Of a DNA stretch of 64,000 bases, positions 7,753-16,240 are shown one piece after another (position 1 is the first letter of the stretch; every line of letters starts with the position of its first letter). The stretch is from an uncultured Alsobacter sp. (GTDB lineage Bacteria; Pseudomonadota; Alphaproteobacteria; Rhizobiales; Beijerinckiaceae). The DNA lies in the NCBI RefSeq assembly GCF_945952055.1, contig NZ_CAMFHB010000016.1:52360-116359 (forward strand). Reading direction: 5' to 3'. The translations under genes and the position numbers were made by a program. The notes beneath the pieces are model-generated. The model had not been told where the DNA came from. It ran no database searches and saw nothing but the letters and a program-made list of their open reading frames with translations.

Positions 7753-8841
7753 ATGGCCGAACAGGGCTCGCCGGGCCGCGGATCGACCGTCGATGCCGTG
7801 GTCGGCATGCGCCGGGCACAGGCCTCCGCCTTCGTGCGCAGGGCCGGACCGGGTCTCGCCCTGTCGGCCGTCGTGGCCATCGCCTCGGTGCTGGCCGAGC
7901 CCCTGACGGCCCGCCTCATCGGCCTCGCCACCGGGCGGCCGATCGCCATCCCGGCCGTCGTCATCGCCCTGCTCATCGGCATGGCCATGCACGCCTTCGC
8001 CGCGCAGCCACGCTTCGAACTCGGCATGGTCTTCGCCGTCAAGAAGCTGCTGCGCGTCGCCATCGCCCTGCTCGGGCTGCGGATCGCCCTGGGCGACATC
8101 GTCGCGCTGGGCGCCGGAACGGTGTTCGTGGTGATCGCCGCCATGGCGCTGACCATCGGGTCCGGTCTCCTGTTCGCGCGCCTGCTGCGCTGCGACGACA
8201 GCTACGGCGCACTCTCCGGTGCCGCGACGGCGGTGTGCGGCGCGTCGGCCGCGCTGGCGACCGCCACCGTCCTGCCCCAGACCCAGAACAAGGACGCCGA
8301 CACCGTCTTCACGGTCGTCGCGGTCAACGCGCTGTCGACCGTCGCCATGGTCGCCTATCCGGCGCTGGGCCCGGTCCTGGGCTACGACGACCGCACACTG
8401 GGCATTCTCCTGGGTGCCACCATCCACGACGTGGCGCAGGTGGTCGGCGCCGGCTACTCCGTGTCCGAGACGGCCGGCAACTCGGCCGTCATCGTCAAGC
8501 TGTTCCGGGTGTTCCTGCTGCTGCCGGTCGTCGTCGGCGTCGGCTGGTGGTTCGCCGGTCGCGGCGGCGGCGCGCAGAACGCCAAGGTGCCGGTGCCGCT
8601 CTTCGCCATCGTGTTCCTGGCGCTGGTGCTCTTGAACAGCACGGGTCTCGTGCCGGGCCCGGTCAAGACCGCGGTGGGCGAAGTCTCGCGCTGGGGTCTG
8701 CTCATCGCCATCGCGGCGCTGGGGCTCGGGACCTCCGTCACGGCCATCCTGAAGGTGGGCTGGCGGCATGTCGCCGTCGTCTGCGGCACGACCCTCGTCA
8801 TTCTCGTCGCGGCCATCGCCGGCCTCGCGATCACGCACTGA
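7753..8841 (+). CDS. COG2855 (YeiH/UPF0324) membrane protein, probable sulfite/sulfate exporter
   Basis: The 362-residue product is an integral membrane protein with about ten hydrophobic segments and family hallmarks: LGLRIALGDIVALG, CGASAALATATVLPQTQNKD and the motif ILLGATIHDVAQVVGAGYSV. COG2855 proteins occur in many desulfonation loci (TauZ/SuyZ/CuyZ-type genes) and are thought to export the sulfite or sulfate released inside the cell. Position directly after suyAB, in a locus that would liberate stoichiometric sulfite, supports that role. Actual transported anion is not established from sequence. Confidence 0.85.
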   Translation: MAEQGSPGRGSTVDAVVGMRRAQASAFVRRAGPGLALSAVVAIASVLAEPLTARLIGLATGRPIAIPAVVIALLIGMAMHAFAAQPRFELGMVFAVKKLLRVAIALLGLRIALGDIVALGAGTVFVVIAAMALTIGSGLLFARLLRCDDSYGALSGAATAVCGASAALATATVLPQTQNKDADTVFTVVAVNALSTVAMVAYPALGPVLGYDDRTLGILLGATIHDVAQVVGAGYSVSETAGNSAVIVKLFRVFLLLPVVVGVGWWFAGRGGGAQNAKVPVPLFAIVFLALVLLNSTGLVPGPVKTAVGEVSRWGLLIAIAALGLGTSVTAILKVGWRHVAVVCGTTLVILVAAIAGLAITH

Positions 8842-8860
8842 CCCACGGAAAGGGCCGGCC

Positions 8861-9808
8861 ATGGCCAGCTACGACATCGTCATCACCGAGTTCATGGACG
8901 AGGCCGCGGTCGAGACCCTGAAGGCTCGGTACGCCACGCTCTACGATCCCGACCTCGTCGACCGCGCCGCCGAACTGCAGGACCTCGCCGCGACCTGCCG
9001 GGCGCTCGTCGTCCGCAATCGCACGCAGGTCCGCGGACCCCTTCTGGCCGCGGCCGCCCGGCTCGAGGCGGTGGGACGCCTGGGCGTCGGGCTCGACAAC
9101 ATCGACGTCGAGGCCTGCCGCGCGCGCTCCATCGCCGTGCTGCCCGCCACCGGCGCCAACGACGTCTCGGTCGCCGAATACGTCATCGGCTCGGCGATGG
9201 TTCTGCTGCGCGGTGCCTACTATGTCACGGGCAAGGTGAGCGCCGGCCAGTGGCCGCGCAACGCCCTCATCAACGGCCGGGAAATCAGCGGCAAGACGCT
9301 GGGCCTCGTCGGCTTCGGAGCCATCGCCCGCGAGACCGCCATCCGTGCCAGGGCGCTCGGCATGACGGTGATGGCCCACGATCCCTTCGTCGCCGAGGAT
9401 CACCCCGCGTGGAAGGCCCTCGGCGTCTCGCCCGCCTCCCTCGACGCCGTGATGGGCAATTCCGACGTCGTCAGCCTGCACGTGCCGCTGACCGACGAGA
9501 CGCGCAACATGATCGACAGCATGGCGCTCGACCTGATGAAGCCCGGCGCCATCCTCATCAACGCGGCCCGCGGCGGCGTCGTCGACGAGCCGGCTCTCGC
9601 CAAGGCCCTCAAGGCCGGCCAGATCGGCGGCGCCGCGCTGGACGTATTCGACACCGAACCGCTGAAGGCCGACGCCGGCCACGTCTTCGACGGCTGCCCC
9701 AACCTGATCCTGACCCCTCACATCGCCGGCGTGACGGCCGAGTCGAACGTGCGGGTGTCGTCGGTCACGGCGGACAACGTCCTGCGCGTGCTCGACGGGA
9801 CAAAGTAG
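8861..9808 (+). CDS. slcC: (S)-sulfolactate dehydrogenase (D-2-hydroxyacid dehydrogenase family)
   Basis: The product (315 residues from ATG 8861, behind AAGGGCCGG) has the two-domain 2-hydroxyacid dehydrogenase fold. The Rossmann motif reads GLVGFGAIAR, with the usual third Gly replaced by Ala; the catalytic Arg, Glu and His are in NAARGGVVDE, DVFDTEPL and TPHIAG. In sulfolactate degraders, SlcC oxidises (S)-sulfolactate to sulfopyruvate, which ComC reduces to the (R) enantiomer used by SuyAB. By sequence alone it could be a phosphoglycerate- or hydroxypyruvate-type enzyme; the pairing with comC and suyAB is what makes SlcC the best call. Confidence 0.8.
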   Translation: MASYDIVITEFMDEAAVETLKARYATLYDPDLVDRAAELQDLAATCRALVVRNRTQVRGPLLAAAARLEAVGRLGVGLDNIDVEACRARSIAVLPATGANDVSVAEYVIGSAMVLLRGAYYVTGKVSAGQWPRNALINGREISGKTLGLVGFGAIARETAIRARALGMTVMAHDPFVAEDHPAWKALGVSPASLDAVMGNSDVVSLHVPLTDETRNMIDSMALDLMKPGAILINAARGGVVDEPALAKALKAGQIGGAALDVFDTEPLKADAGHVFDGCPNLILTPHIAGVTAESNVRVSSVTADNVLRVLDGTK

Positions 9809-9844
9809 GGAGCTCGCTGTCTCTCAGGCAGCCTCTCCCAGGGT

Positions 9845-9955
9845 CCTCATCCTGAGAAGGCCGCGCAGCGGCCGTGTCGAAGGACGCAGGATGGAGCCGC
9901 TGCCGGCGCTCTGTGTCCTTCGACACGCCTGCTCCGCAGGCTGCTCAGGATGAGG
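9845..9955. repeat. Palindromic repeat family B, copy 2
   Basis: Inverted pair starting CCTCATCCTGAGAAGGCCGC and ending GCTGCTCAGGATGAGG, with GTCGAAGGACGCA and TGTGTCCTTCGACACG as inner words. It fills most of the 196-bp gap between slcC and comC, so it lies inside what would otherwise be one operon. Confidence 0.85.
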
Positions 9956-10004
9956 AGATGGGGGCGTTGAGTACCGTGACATCGCAGGCATCGAGGACCA
10001 ACCC

Positions 10005-11003
10005 ATGACCGCAAAGACGCCGCTGGACCGTGCCGAAGCCTGGGTGGCCCGCATCTTCGAGGGCGGCGGCGCCACGCCGGACAATGCCCGCTCGGTGGCC
10101 CGCGCGCTGGTCGGCGCCGAAGCCGACGGCCTGAAAGGGCACGGGCTCTCCCGCGTCCCGACCTACCTCGCCATGCTCAAGGCCGGCAAGATCGACGGGC
10201 AAGCGACCCCCGTGGCCACGCGGCCCCGCCCGGGCGTCCTCGCCATCGACGCAGCCGACGGCTTCGCCTATCCCGCCATCGATCTGGCGATCGCCGAGCT
10301 TCCGGCCGTCGCCGCCGCGCAGGGCATCGCGGCCGCTCCGGTCACGCGATCGAACCATTGCGGCGCGGCGGGCCTGCACGTCGAGCGTCTCGCCGAGACG
10401 GGGCTCGTGGCGCTTCTCTTCGCCAACACGCCGGAGGCCATCGCACCCTGGGGCGGGCGGAAAGCCGTCTTCGGGACGAACCCGATCGCTTTCGCGGCCC
10501 CGCTCGCCGGTCGCGCGCCGGTGGTCGTGGACCTCGCCCTCTCCAAGGTCGCCCGCGGCAACATCGTCGCCGCCAAGCAGAAGGGCGAGGCGATCCCGCA
10601 GGGCTGGGCGCTCGATCCCGACGGCAAGCCCACCACCGACGCCGGAGCGGCGCTCGCCGGCACCATGATCGCCATGGGCGACGCCAAGGGCGCGGCACTC
10701 GCCTTCATGGTCGAGGTGCTGGCCGCGGCCCTCGTCGGCAGCCACTTCGCTTTCGAAGCGTCGTCCTTCCTCGACGACAAGGGCGGCCCGCCGCGCACCG
10801 GGCAGCTCATCCTCGCCATCGATCCCGCCGCCTTTGCCTCGGGCGCGGGCTTCACCGAGCGCATGACCACGCTCGCCGCCGCCATCGAGGGCCAGGACGG
10901 CGCCCGCCTCTCCGGCGCCCGCCGCCTGGCCCTGCGCGAGGCCGCGCGCCGCGACGGAATCGCCCTGCCCGGCGACTTGGTGGAGAAGCACGGGGCGGCA
11001 TGA
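10005..11003 (+). CDS. comC: (R)-sulfolactate dehydrogenase, malate/L-lactate dehydrogenase (Ldh_2) family
   Basis: The 332-residue product belongs to the Ldh_2/ComC/YlbC family of NAD(P)-dependent dehydrogenases with their non-Rossmann fold: ADGLKGHGLSRVPTYL near the N-terminus, SNHCGAAG with the catalytic His, GTNPIAFAAP and VDLALSKVARGN. ComC reduces sulfopyruvate to (R)-sulfolactate and with SlcC acts as a two-enzyme sulfolactate racemase. It is the last gene of the plus-strand sulfolactate group, separated from slcC by a palindromic repeat, and is followed by an unrelated toxin-antitoxin pair. Other family members act on malate or ureidoglycolate, so the assignment depends on context. 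Confidence 0.8.
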   Translation: MTAKTPLDRAEAWVARIFEGGGATPDNARSVARALVGAEADGLKGHGLSRVPTYLAMLKAGKIDGQATPVATRPRPGVLAIDAADGFAYPAIDLAIAELPAVAAAQGIAAAPVTRSNHCGAAGLHVERLAETGLVALLFANTPEAIAPWGGRKAVFGTNPIAFAAPLAGRAPVVVDLALSKVARGNIVAAKQKGEAIPQGWALDPDGKPTTDAGAALAGTMIAMGDAKGAALAFMVEVLAAALVGSHFAFEASSFLDDKGGPPRTGQLILAIDPAAFASGAGFTERMTTLAAAIEGQDGARLSGARRLALREAARRDGIALPGDLVEKHGAA

Positions 11004-11015
11004 GCCGGGCAGTCT

Positions 11016-11044
11016 GTCTTTACGACGTCTTTACATAGCGCTAT
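11016..11044. promoter_or_regulatory. Direct repeats and palindrome upstream of the DUF1778-GNAT pair
   Basis: Two exact GTCTTTAC words (11016-11023 and 11027-11034) are spaced one helical turn apart and run directly into a perfect 10-bp palindrome ATAGCGCTAT (11035-11044). The cluster ends 20 bp before the antitoxin ATG. Ribbon-helix-helix antitoxins of this class bind such short repeated or palindromic sites over their own promoter, so this is a good autoregulatory operator candidate. Confidence 0.55.
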
Positions 11045-11064
11045 CCTCCACACCGGAGGTCGCC

Positions 11065-11358
11065 ATGGCGCAATCTAAGACGCAACGCGATGGGACTGTC
11101 CGCGGCCTGATCAATCTCAGGGTCAGCGAACGGGATCGGCAACTCATCGACCAGGCAGCTGCGTCCACCGGGCAGAACCGCTCGGAGTTCATGCTGAACG
11201 CTGCGCGCGAGGCAGCCCAGCAGGCCTTGCTGGATCGCGTCCTCTTCAGGACGGACGCCGAGACTTTCGATCAGCTTCTGCGGATGCTCGACGAGCCACC
11301 CGCGCCTGCGCCCGAACTGCGCAAGCTGATGGGCATGAAGCCCCCATGGGAGCCCTGA
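11065..11358 (+). CDS. DUF1778 ribbon-helix-helix antitoxin (TacA-like)
   Basis: The 97-residue protein has an N-terminal ribbon-helix-helix domain: a short basic beta strand (INLRVSERDRQLI) followed by two helices with the signature NRSEFMLNAAREAAQQA. The C-terminal third, ending PELRKLMGMKPPWEP, is the toxin-neutralising tail seen in TacA-type antitoxins. Together with the overlapping GNAT gene it forms a type II toxin-antitoxin module in which the toxin acetylates aminoacyl-tRNA. It has a clear GGAGG site and lies immediately upstream of the toxin start, the usual order for this class. Confidence 0.9.
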   Translation: MAQSKTQRDGTVRGLINLRVSERDRQLIDQAAASTGQNRSEFMLNAAREAAQQALLDRVLFRTDAETFDQLLRMLDEPPAPAPELRKLMGMKPPWEP

Positions 11359-11873
11359 CCCCGCCACAAATGTCGCGACCCGAGCCGCTCTCGGAACATC
11401 ATCGGCTCGAGGCGTTTGACAGTGGCGAGGGTAGCCTCAACCGTTGGTTGTTGCAGCGGGCGAGGGCCAACCAGACGACAGGTGCGTCGCGAACCTACGT
11501 CGTATGCCTCGAGACGAAGGTGGTCGGGTACTACGCGCTCGCCACCGGAGGCATCGACCTCGTCTCCGCTCCATCCCGCTTGAGACGAAACATGCCCGAT
11601 CCGATCCCCGCCGTTGTGCTGGCACGGCTCGCGGTCGACCAGGACCAGCAGGGCAGGGGTCTTGGAAAAGCCCTCGTCCAGGACGCAATGTCCCGGATCC
11701 TGCAGGCTTCGCAGGACATCGGCATTGCCTTGGTCCTGGTGCATGCACTCGATGACAGGGCCAAGGCGTTCTATCGGGGCCTGGGCTTCCGTGAGTCCCC
11801 TCTCGACCCTCTGGTCCTCATGATCGGCCTCAAGGACGTTCGGGCCGCGCGGCTTATCGGGGCGGCAGACTGA
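11346..11873 (+). CDS. GNAT-family acetyltransferase toxin (TacT-like)
   Basis: The 175-residue product is a single GNAT domain. The acetyl-CoA pyrophosphate loop reads QDQQGRGLGKALV, and the later FYRGLGFRESPLDPLVLMI segment is typical of TacT/AtaT toxins, including the Tyr that acts in catalysis. The start overlaps the antitoxin end by 13 bp; a second ATG at 11370 would avoid the overlap and gives 167 residues. TacT toxins acetylate the amino group of charged tRNAs and stop translation. The pair sits between the sulfonate and purine loci with no matching transposase or integrase. Confidence 0.88.
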   Translation: MGALTPPQMSRPEPLSEHHRLEAFDSGEGSLNRWLLQRARANQTTGASRTYVVCLETKVVGYYALATGGIDLVSAPSRLRRNMPDPIPAVVLARLAVDQDQQGRGLGKALVQDAMSRILQASQDIGIALVLVHALDDRAKAFYRGLGFRESPLDPLVLMIGLKDVRAARLIGAAD

Positions 11874-11988
11874 CGGCCTTTTCGTGCCAGTCCGCGACAT
11901 GCCCAATCCGGGACTGCCCAAGCCTTGACCACGGCCGCCCCAAACTCTCCGCTTTGGCCCTCGCATGCGATTTGGCAGTATGCAGGCC

Positions 11989-12330
11989 ATGAAACTGACC
12001 ACGCACGTCCTCGACACGGCCTCCGGCCGTCCCGCCTCCGGTCTCCGGCTCGTTCTCACCCGCCTCAGCGACGGCGCCATCCTCGCGGATCGGCGAACGA
12101 ATGCGGACGGCCGCATCGACGGGCCGCTGCTCGAAGGGCCACAGTCGGCGCCCGGTCCCTACGAGCTCGCGTTCCACGTGGCGGAGTATTTCCGTGCGGC
12201 GGGCGTCGCCCTGGCCGACCCGCCCTTCATCGACGTGGTGCCGATCCGCTTCGCCATGGCCGAGAACGCGCACTACCACGTGCCGCTGCTCGTCTCGCCC
12301 TGGGCCTTCTCGACCTATCGCGGGAGCTAG
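11989..12330 (+). CDS. uraH: 5-hydroxyisourate hydrolase (transthyretin-like)
   Basis: From ATG 11989 the product has 113 residues; in-frame ATGs at 11965 and 11980 are less likely because the conserved N-terminus is KLTTHVLDTASGRPA. The family's catalytic residues are present: His in THVLD, Arg in the NADGRIDGP region, and the C-terminal tetrapeptide YRGS diagnostic of HIU hydrolases. The enzyme opens 5-hydroxyisourate to OHCU in urate breakdown. The xanthine dehydrogenase genes follow after 3 bp, so this begins a purine oxidation operon whose later step (uraD) is at 19725. Confidence 0.93.
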   Translation: MKLTTHVLDTASGRPASGLRLVLTRLSDGAILADRRTNADGRIDGPLLEGPQSAPGPYELAFHVAEYFRAAGVALADPPFIDVVPIRFAMAENAHYHVPLLVSPWAFSTYRGS

Positions 12331-12333
12331 AGG

Positions 12334-13821
12334 ATGGCGGAGCCCCGGAATGCGATCCGATTTCTGCGCCGCGGCCAGGTGGTGGAGGTGCGCGACGTCG
12401 CGCCGCGCGCCACGCTGCTCGACTGGCTGCGCCTGACCGAGCGCTCCTGCGGCACCAAGGAAGGGTGCGCGGAAGGCGATTGCGGTGCCTGCACGGTGAT
12501 GGTGGGCCGCCTGCGGGACGATCGGCTGGTCTACGAGCCGGTCAACGCCTGCATCTTCCTCGTCGGCCAGGCCGACGGCTGCGAGATCCTCACGGTCGAG
12601 GATCTCGCCGTGGACGGGGCTTTGCACCCGGTCCAGGAGGCCATGGTGCGCCACCACGGGTCGCAGTGCGGGTTCTGTACGCCGGGCATCGTGATGAGCC
12701 TCGCCACGCTGTACCACGAGGGTGAGCGGCCGGTGAGCCGGGAGGCCGTTTGCGACGCGCTGGCGGGCAACCTGTGCCGCTGCACCGGCTACCGGCCGAT
12801 CATCGACGCTGCGCTCGAGGTCTGCGGCGGCCCGGCCGCCGATGCCATCGCCGGGCGACGTCAGGCGACCGAGGCTTCGCTGCGTGCGCTGCGCGACGGC
12901 GGCGACCTCCTGTGCGGCGGCGAGGACCGCTATTTCGCCGCGCCCGCGACGGAGGATGCACTGGCCGCGCTCTATGCCCGGCACCCGGACGCGACGCTGG
13001 TCGCCGGCGCCACGGACGTGGGCCTGTGGATCACCAAGGCCATGATGCCTCTCGACAGGATCATCGGGCTCGGTCGCGTGGCCGGGTTCGACACGATCAC
13101 CGAGCAGGGCGACGAGATCATCTTCGGCGCCGGCGTGACCCATGCGGTGGCGGCGCCGCACCTGGCCGCGCTCGATCCCGATCTCGGGGAGCTCATGCGG
13201 CGTTTCGGCTCGGCGCAGGTCCGGGCCTCCGGCACGGTGGGAGGCAACATCGCCAACGGGTCACCCATCGGCGATCTGCCGCCGGCCCTCATCGCCCTGG
13301 GCGCCACGGTCGAGCTGCGCAAGGGCGATCGGATGCGGAGCGTCCCGCTCGAGGACTTCTTCATCGCCTACCGCAAGCAGGACCGCGAGCCCGGCGAGTT
13401 CGTCCGGGCGCTGCGCGTCAGGAAGCCCGCGCCCGGCGATCATGTCCGCGCCTTCAAGGTGTCGAAGCGGATCGACGAGGACATCTCGTCCGTGATGATG
13501 GCCTGCCGGGTCGCCGTGCAGAACGACAGGATCGTCTCGGCCCGCTTCGCGTTCGGCGGCATGGCCGGTACGCCCAAGCGCGCGGCCAGCGTCGAACTGG
13601 CCGTGATGGGCGTCGACGTGACCGACGGCGCGGCCTGGCGCCGGGCCGGCGATGCCGTGGAGGCGGATTTCAAGCCGATGGACGACCATCGGGCCTCGGC
13701 CGCCTACCGCATGCAGGTGGCGAAGAACCTGGTGATGAAGGCCCTGGCGGAGATCGCCGGCGCGCCCTCGACGGCGACCCGCGTCGCCGGACAGCGGGAG
13801 ACGCTCCATGCAGCAGAATGA
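12334..13821 (+). CDS. xdhA: Xanthine dehydrogenase small subunit (2Fe-2S and FAD domains)
   Basis: The 495-residue product has the full XdhA layout: a plant-type ferredoxin domain with CGTKEGCAEGDCGAC, a second 2Fe-2S domain with GFCTPGIVMSL and GNLCRCTGYRPI, then an FAD-binding domain (about 190-370, with GNIANGSPIGDLPPALIALGA) and a CO-dehydrogenase flavoprotein C-terminal domain. It passes electrons from the molybdenum subunit to NAD+. It is three bases downstream of uraH and 18 bp before xdhB. Hypoxanthine and xanthine oxidation to urate is the expected reaction. Confidence 0.95.
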   Translation: MAEPRNAIRFLRRGQVVEVRDVAPRATLLDWLRLTERSCGTKEGCAEGDCGACTVMVGRLRDDRLVYEPVNACIFLVGQADGCEILTVEDLAVDGALHPVQEAMVRHHGSQCGFCTPGIVMSLATLYHEGERPVSREAVCDALAGNLCRCTGYRPIIDAALEVCGGPAADAIAGRRQATEASLRALRDGGDLLCGGEDRYFAAPATEDALAALYARHPDATLVAGATDVGLWITKAMMPLDRIIGLGRVAGFDTITEQGDEIIFGAGVTHAVAAPHLAALDPDLGELMRRFGSAQVRASGTVGGNIANGSPIGDLPPALIALGATVELRKGDRMRSVPLEDFFIAYRKQDREPGEFVRALRVRKPAPGDHVRAFKVSKRIDEDISSVMMACRVAVQNDRIVSARFAFGGMAGTPKRAASVELAVMGVDVTDGAAWRRAGDAVEADFKPMDDHRASAAYRMQVAKNLVMKALAEIAGAPSTATRVAGQRETLHAAE

Positions 13822-13839
13822 CCGGATCGGAGATCGCCC

Positions 13840-16155
13840 GTGAGCGCCGCTCCCCTCGACGAACCGCCGCTGCGCCACGTTCGCCAGCCGCTGCCGCATG
13901 ACTCGGCCGCAAAGCACGTCCAGGGCGCGGCCCTCTACATCGACGACCTGCCGGAGCCGGAAGGGACGCTGCACGTCGCCATCGGTGGCGCGCCGGTCGC
14001 CCGGGGGCGCCTGGCGGGCGTGGACCTGGCTGGCGTGAAGGCCATGCCGGGCGTCGTGGCCGTGCTGACGGCCGCCGACGTGCCCGGCAAGAATGACATT
14101 GCGCCCACCAAGGGTGACGAACCGCTCTTCGCCGAGCGCGAGGTGATCTTCCACGGGCAGCCGGTCTTCGCCGTGGTCGCCCGCGACCGGGACACCGCGC
14201 GCCGGGCCGCGCGCCTCGGCAAGATCACGGTCGAGGCCGAGACACCGAGCGTGACGGTCGAGGACGGCGAGGCGCGCGGCGAGACCGTGCTGCCGGACTA
14301 CGTCTTCGTCCGCGGCGATGCGGCGGCGACGATCGCGCGCGCGCCCCATCGCCTGAACGGGCAGTTCCGGATTGGCGGCCAGGAGCACTTCTACCTGGAG
14401 GGCCAGATCGCGCTCGCGATCCCCGGCGAGGACGGCTCGGTCCACGTCCATTCCTCCACGCAGCACCCCACCGAGATCCAGCACGTCTGCGCGCGGGTCC
14501 TCGGCCTGCCCGACGCGCTGGTGACGGCGGAAGTCCGCCGCATGGGCGGTGGCTTCGGCGGCAAGGAAAGCCAGGCCACCCAATGGGCGGCCATGGCCGC
14601 GCTCGCGGCCGTGCGCACGGGCAAGCCCTGCAAGCTGCGGCTCGACCGCGACGACGACATGGCGCTGACGGGCAAGCGGCACGACTTCCGTGTCGACTGG
14701 GCCGTGGGCTTCGACGGCGAGGGCCGGATCGCAGCGGCCGAGATGGCCTTCCTGGCGCGCTGCGGCTGCTCCGCCGACCTCAGCCAGGGCGTCGTCGACC
14801 GCACGATGTTCCATGCCGATTCCAGCTACTTCCTGCCGGAACTCGTCATCGGCTCGCGGCGGATCAAGACGAACACGGTGTCCAACACGGCCTTCCGTGG
14901 CTTCGGCGGGCCGCAGGGGATGCTGGCGATGGAGCGCATCGTCGATGCCGTCGCCTGGCATCTCGGCCTCGACCCGCTGGACGTCCGGATGGCCAACTTC
15001 TACGGCCCGGACCGCGACGTCACGCCCTACGGCATGGTCGTCGAGGATCACGAAGTCGGCCGCCGGCTCGTGGCCGAGCTGGAGGCCAGCAGCGACTATC
15101 GCGCCCGCCGGCAGGCCGTGGCGGCGTTCAACGCGTCCTCCCCCATCCTGAAGAAGGGCCTCGCGCTGACGCCGGTGAAGTTCGGCATCTCCTTCACCCT
15201 CACCCAGCTGAACCAGGCCGGCGCGCTGGTCCACGTCTATTCGGACGGGTCCGTGCAGTTGAACCACGGTGGCACGGAGATGGGGCAGGGGCTCTACCAG
15301 AAGGTCGCCCAGGTGGTCGCCGAGGAGTTCGGGATCGGCATGGACCGGGTGCGGATCACCGCCACCACGACCGACAAGGTGCCGAACACAGCGCCGACGG
15401 CGGCCTCGTCCGGCTCCGACCTCAACGGCATGGCCGCGCAGATCGCCGCACGGCAGATCAAGGACCGGCTGGCCGCACTCGCGGGCGAGATCTTCGGCGT
15501 CCCCGCCGCGGAGTTCGCCTTCCGCGACGACCGCGTCTTCGCCGCCAACGAGAGCATCGCCTTTTCCGAGCTGACCAAGCGCGCCTACATGGAGCGCGTG
15601 CACATGTCGGCAGCGGGGTTCTACAAGACCCCGAAGGTCGTCTGGGACCGCGACGCGGTGAAGGGGCGGCCATTCTTCTACTTCGCCTACGGCGCCTGTT
15701 GCGCCGAGGTTCTCGTCGACACCATGACCGGCGAGTACAAGGTCACGCGCGTGGACATCCTCCACGACGTGGGGCGCTCGCTGAACCCGGCACTGGACAT
15801 CGGCCAGATCGAGGGCGGCTTCGTTCAGGGCATGGGGTGGCTGACGACGGAGGAACTCGTCTATGACGGCGAGGGCCGCCTGCGCACGCACGCGCCGTCG
15901 ACCTACAAGATCCCGGTGGCCTCGGACATCCCGGCCGACTTCCGCGTGCGGCTCTTCGACGGGATGAACCGGGAAGAGACGATCTACCGGTCCAAGGCCG
16001 TCGGCGAGCCGCCGGTCATGCTCGCCAACGCCGTGTTCTGCGCCCTGGCGGACGCCGTTCACAGCACGGCCCCGGGTCAGCCGGTCCCCCTCGACGCCCC
16101 CGCCACGCCGGAGGCCATTCTCAAGGCGATCCAGGCGATTCAGGGGCTCGCTTGA
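13840..16155 (+). CDS. xdhB: Xanthine dehydrogenase molybdopterin-binding large subunit
   Basis: The product has 771 residues from a GTG start at 13840 preceded by CGGAG. It is a complete molybdenum hydroxylase subunit: FYLEGQ, MGGGFGGKESQ near the N-terminal third, RGFGGPQG with the substrate-orienting Arg, GGTEMGQGLYQK, and the C-terminal SKAVGEPPVMLANAV that supplies the catalytic Glu. With XdhA it hydroxylates hypoxanthine and xanthine. Cofactor insertion is by XdhC, encoded next. An 85-bp AT-richer spacer follows, unlike the tight junctions elsewhere in this block, so xdhC may also have a promoter of its own. Confidence 0.95.
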   Translation: MSAAPLDEPPLRHVRQPLPHDSAAKHVQGAALYIDDLPEPEGTLHVAIGGAPVARGRLAGVDLAGVKAMPGVVAVLTAADVPGKNDIAPTKGDEPLFAEREVIFHGQPVFAVVARDRDTARRAARLGKITVEAETPSVTVEDGEARGETVLPDYVFVRGDAAATIARAPHRLNGQFRIGGQEHFYLEGQIALAIPGEDGSVHVHSSTQHPTEIQHVCARVLGLPDALVTAEVRRMGGGFGGKESQATQWAAMAALAAVRTGKPCKLRLDRDDDMALTGKRHDFRVDWAVGFDGEGRIAAAEMAFLARCGCSADLSQGVVDRTMFHADSSYFLPELVIGSRRIKTNTVSNTAFRGFGGPQGMLAMERIVDAVAWHLGLDPLDVRMANFYGPDRDVTPYGMVVEDHEVGRRLVAELEASSDYRARRQAVAAFNASSPILKKGLALTPVKFGISFTLTQLNQAGALVHVYSDGSVQLNHGGTEMGQGLYQKVAQVVAEEFGIGMDRVRITATTTDKVPNTAPTAASSGSDLNGMAAQIAARQIKDRLAALAGEIFGVPAAEFAFRDDRVFAANESIAFSELTKRAYMERVHMSAAGFYKTPKVVWDRDAVKGRPFFYFAYGACCAEVLVDTMTGEYKVTRVDILHDVGRSLNPALDIGQIEGGFVQGMGWLTTEELVYDGEGRLRTHAPSTYKIPVASDIPADFRVRLFDGMNREETIYRSKAVGEPPVMLANAVFCALADAVHSTAPGQPVPLDAPATPEAILKAIQAIQGLA

Positions 16156-16240
16156 TGTGGATTCTCAACTGTAGGTTAGCCATACAAGAGACTCATATCA
16201 TTCAGGTTGTGCTCTCTGGCAGCGGCGGAGTCTTTCCGGC

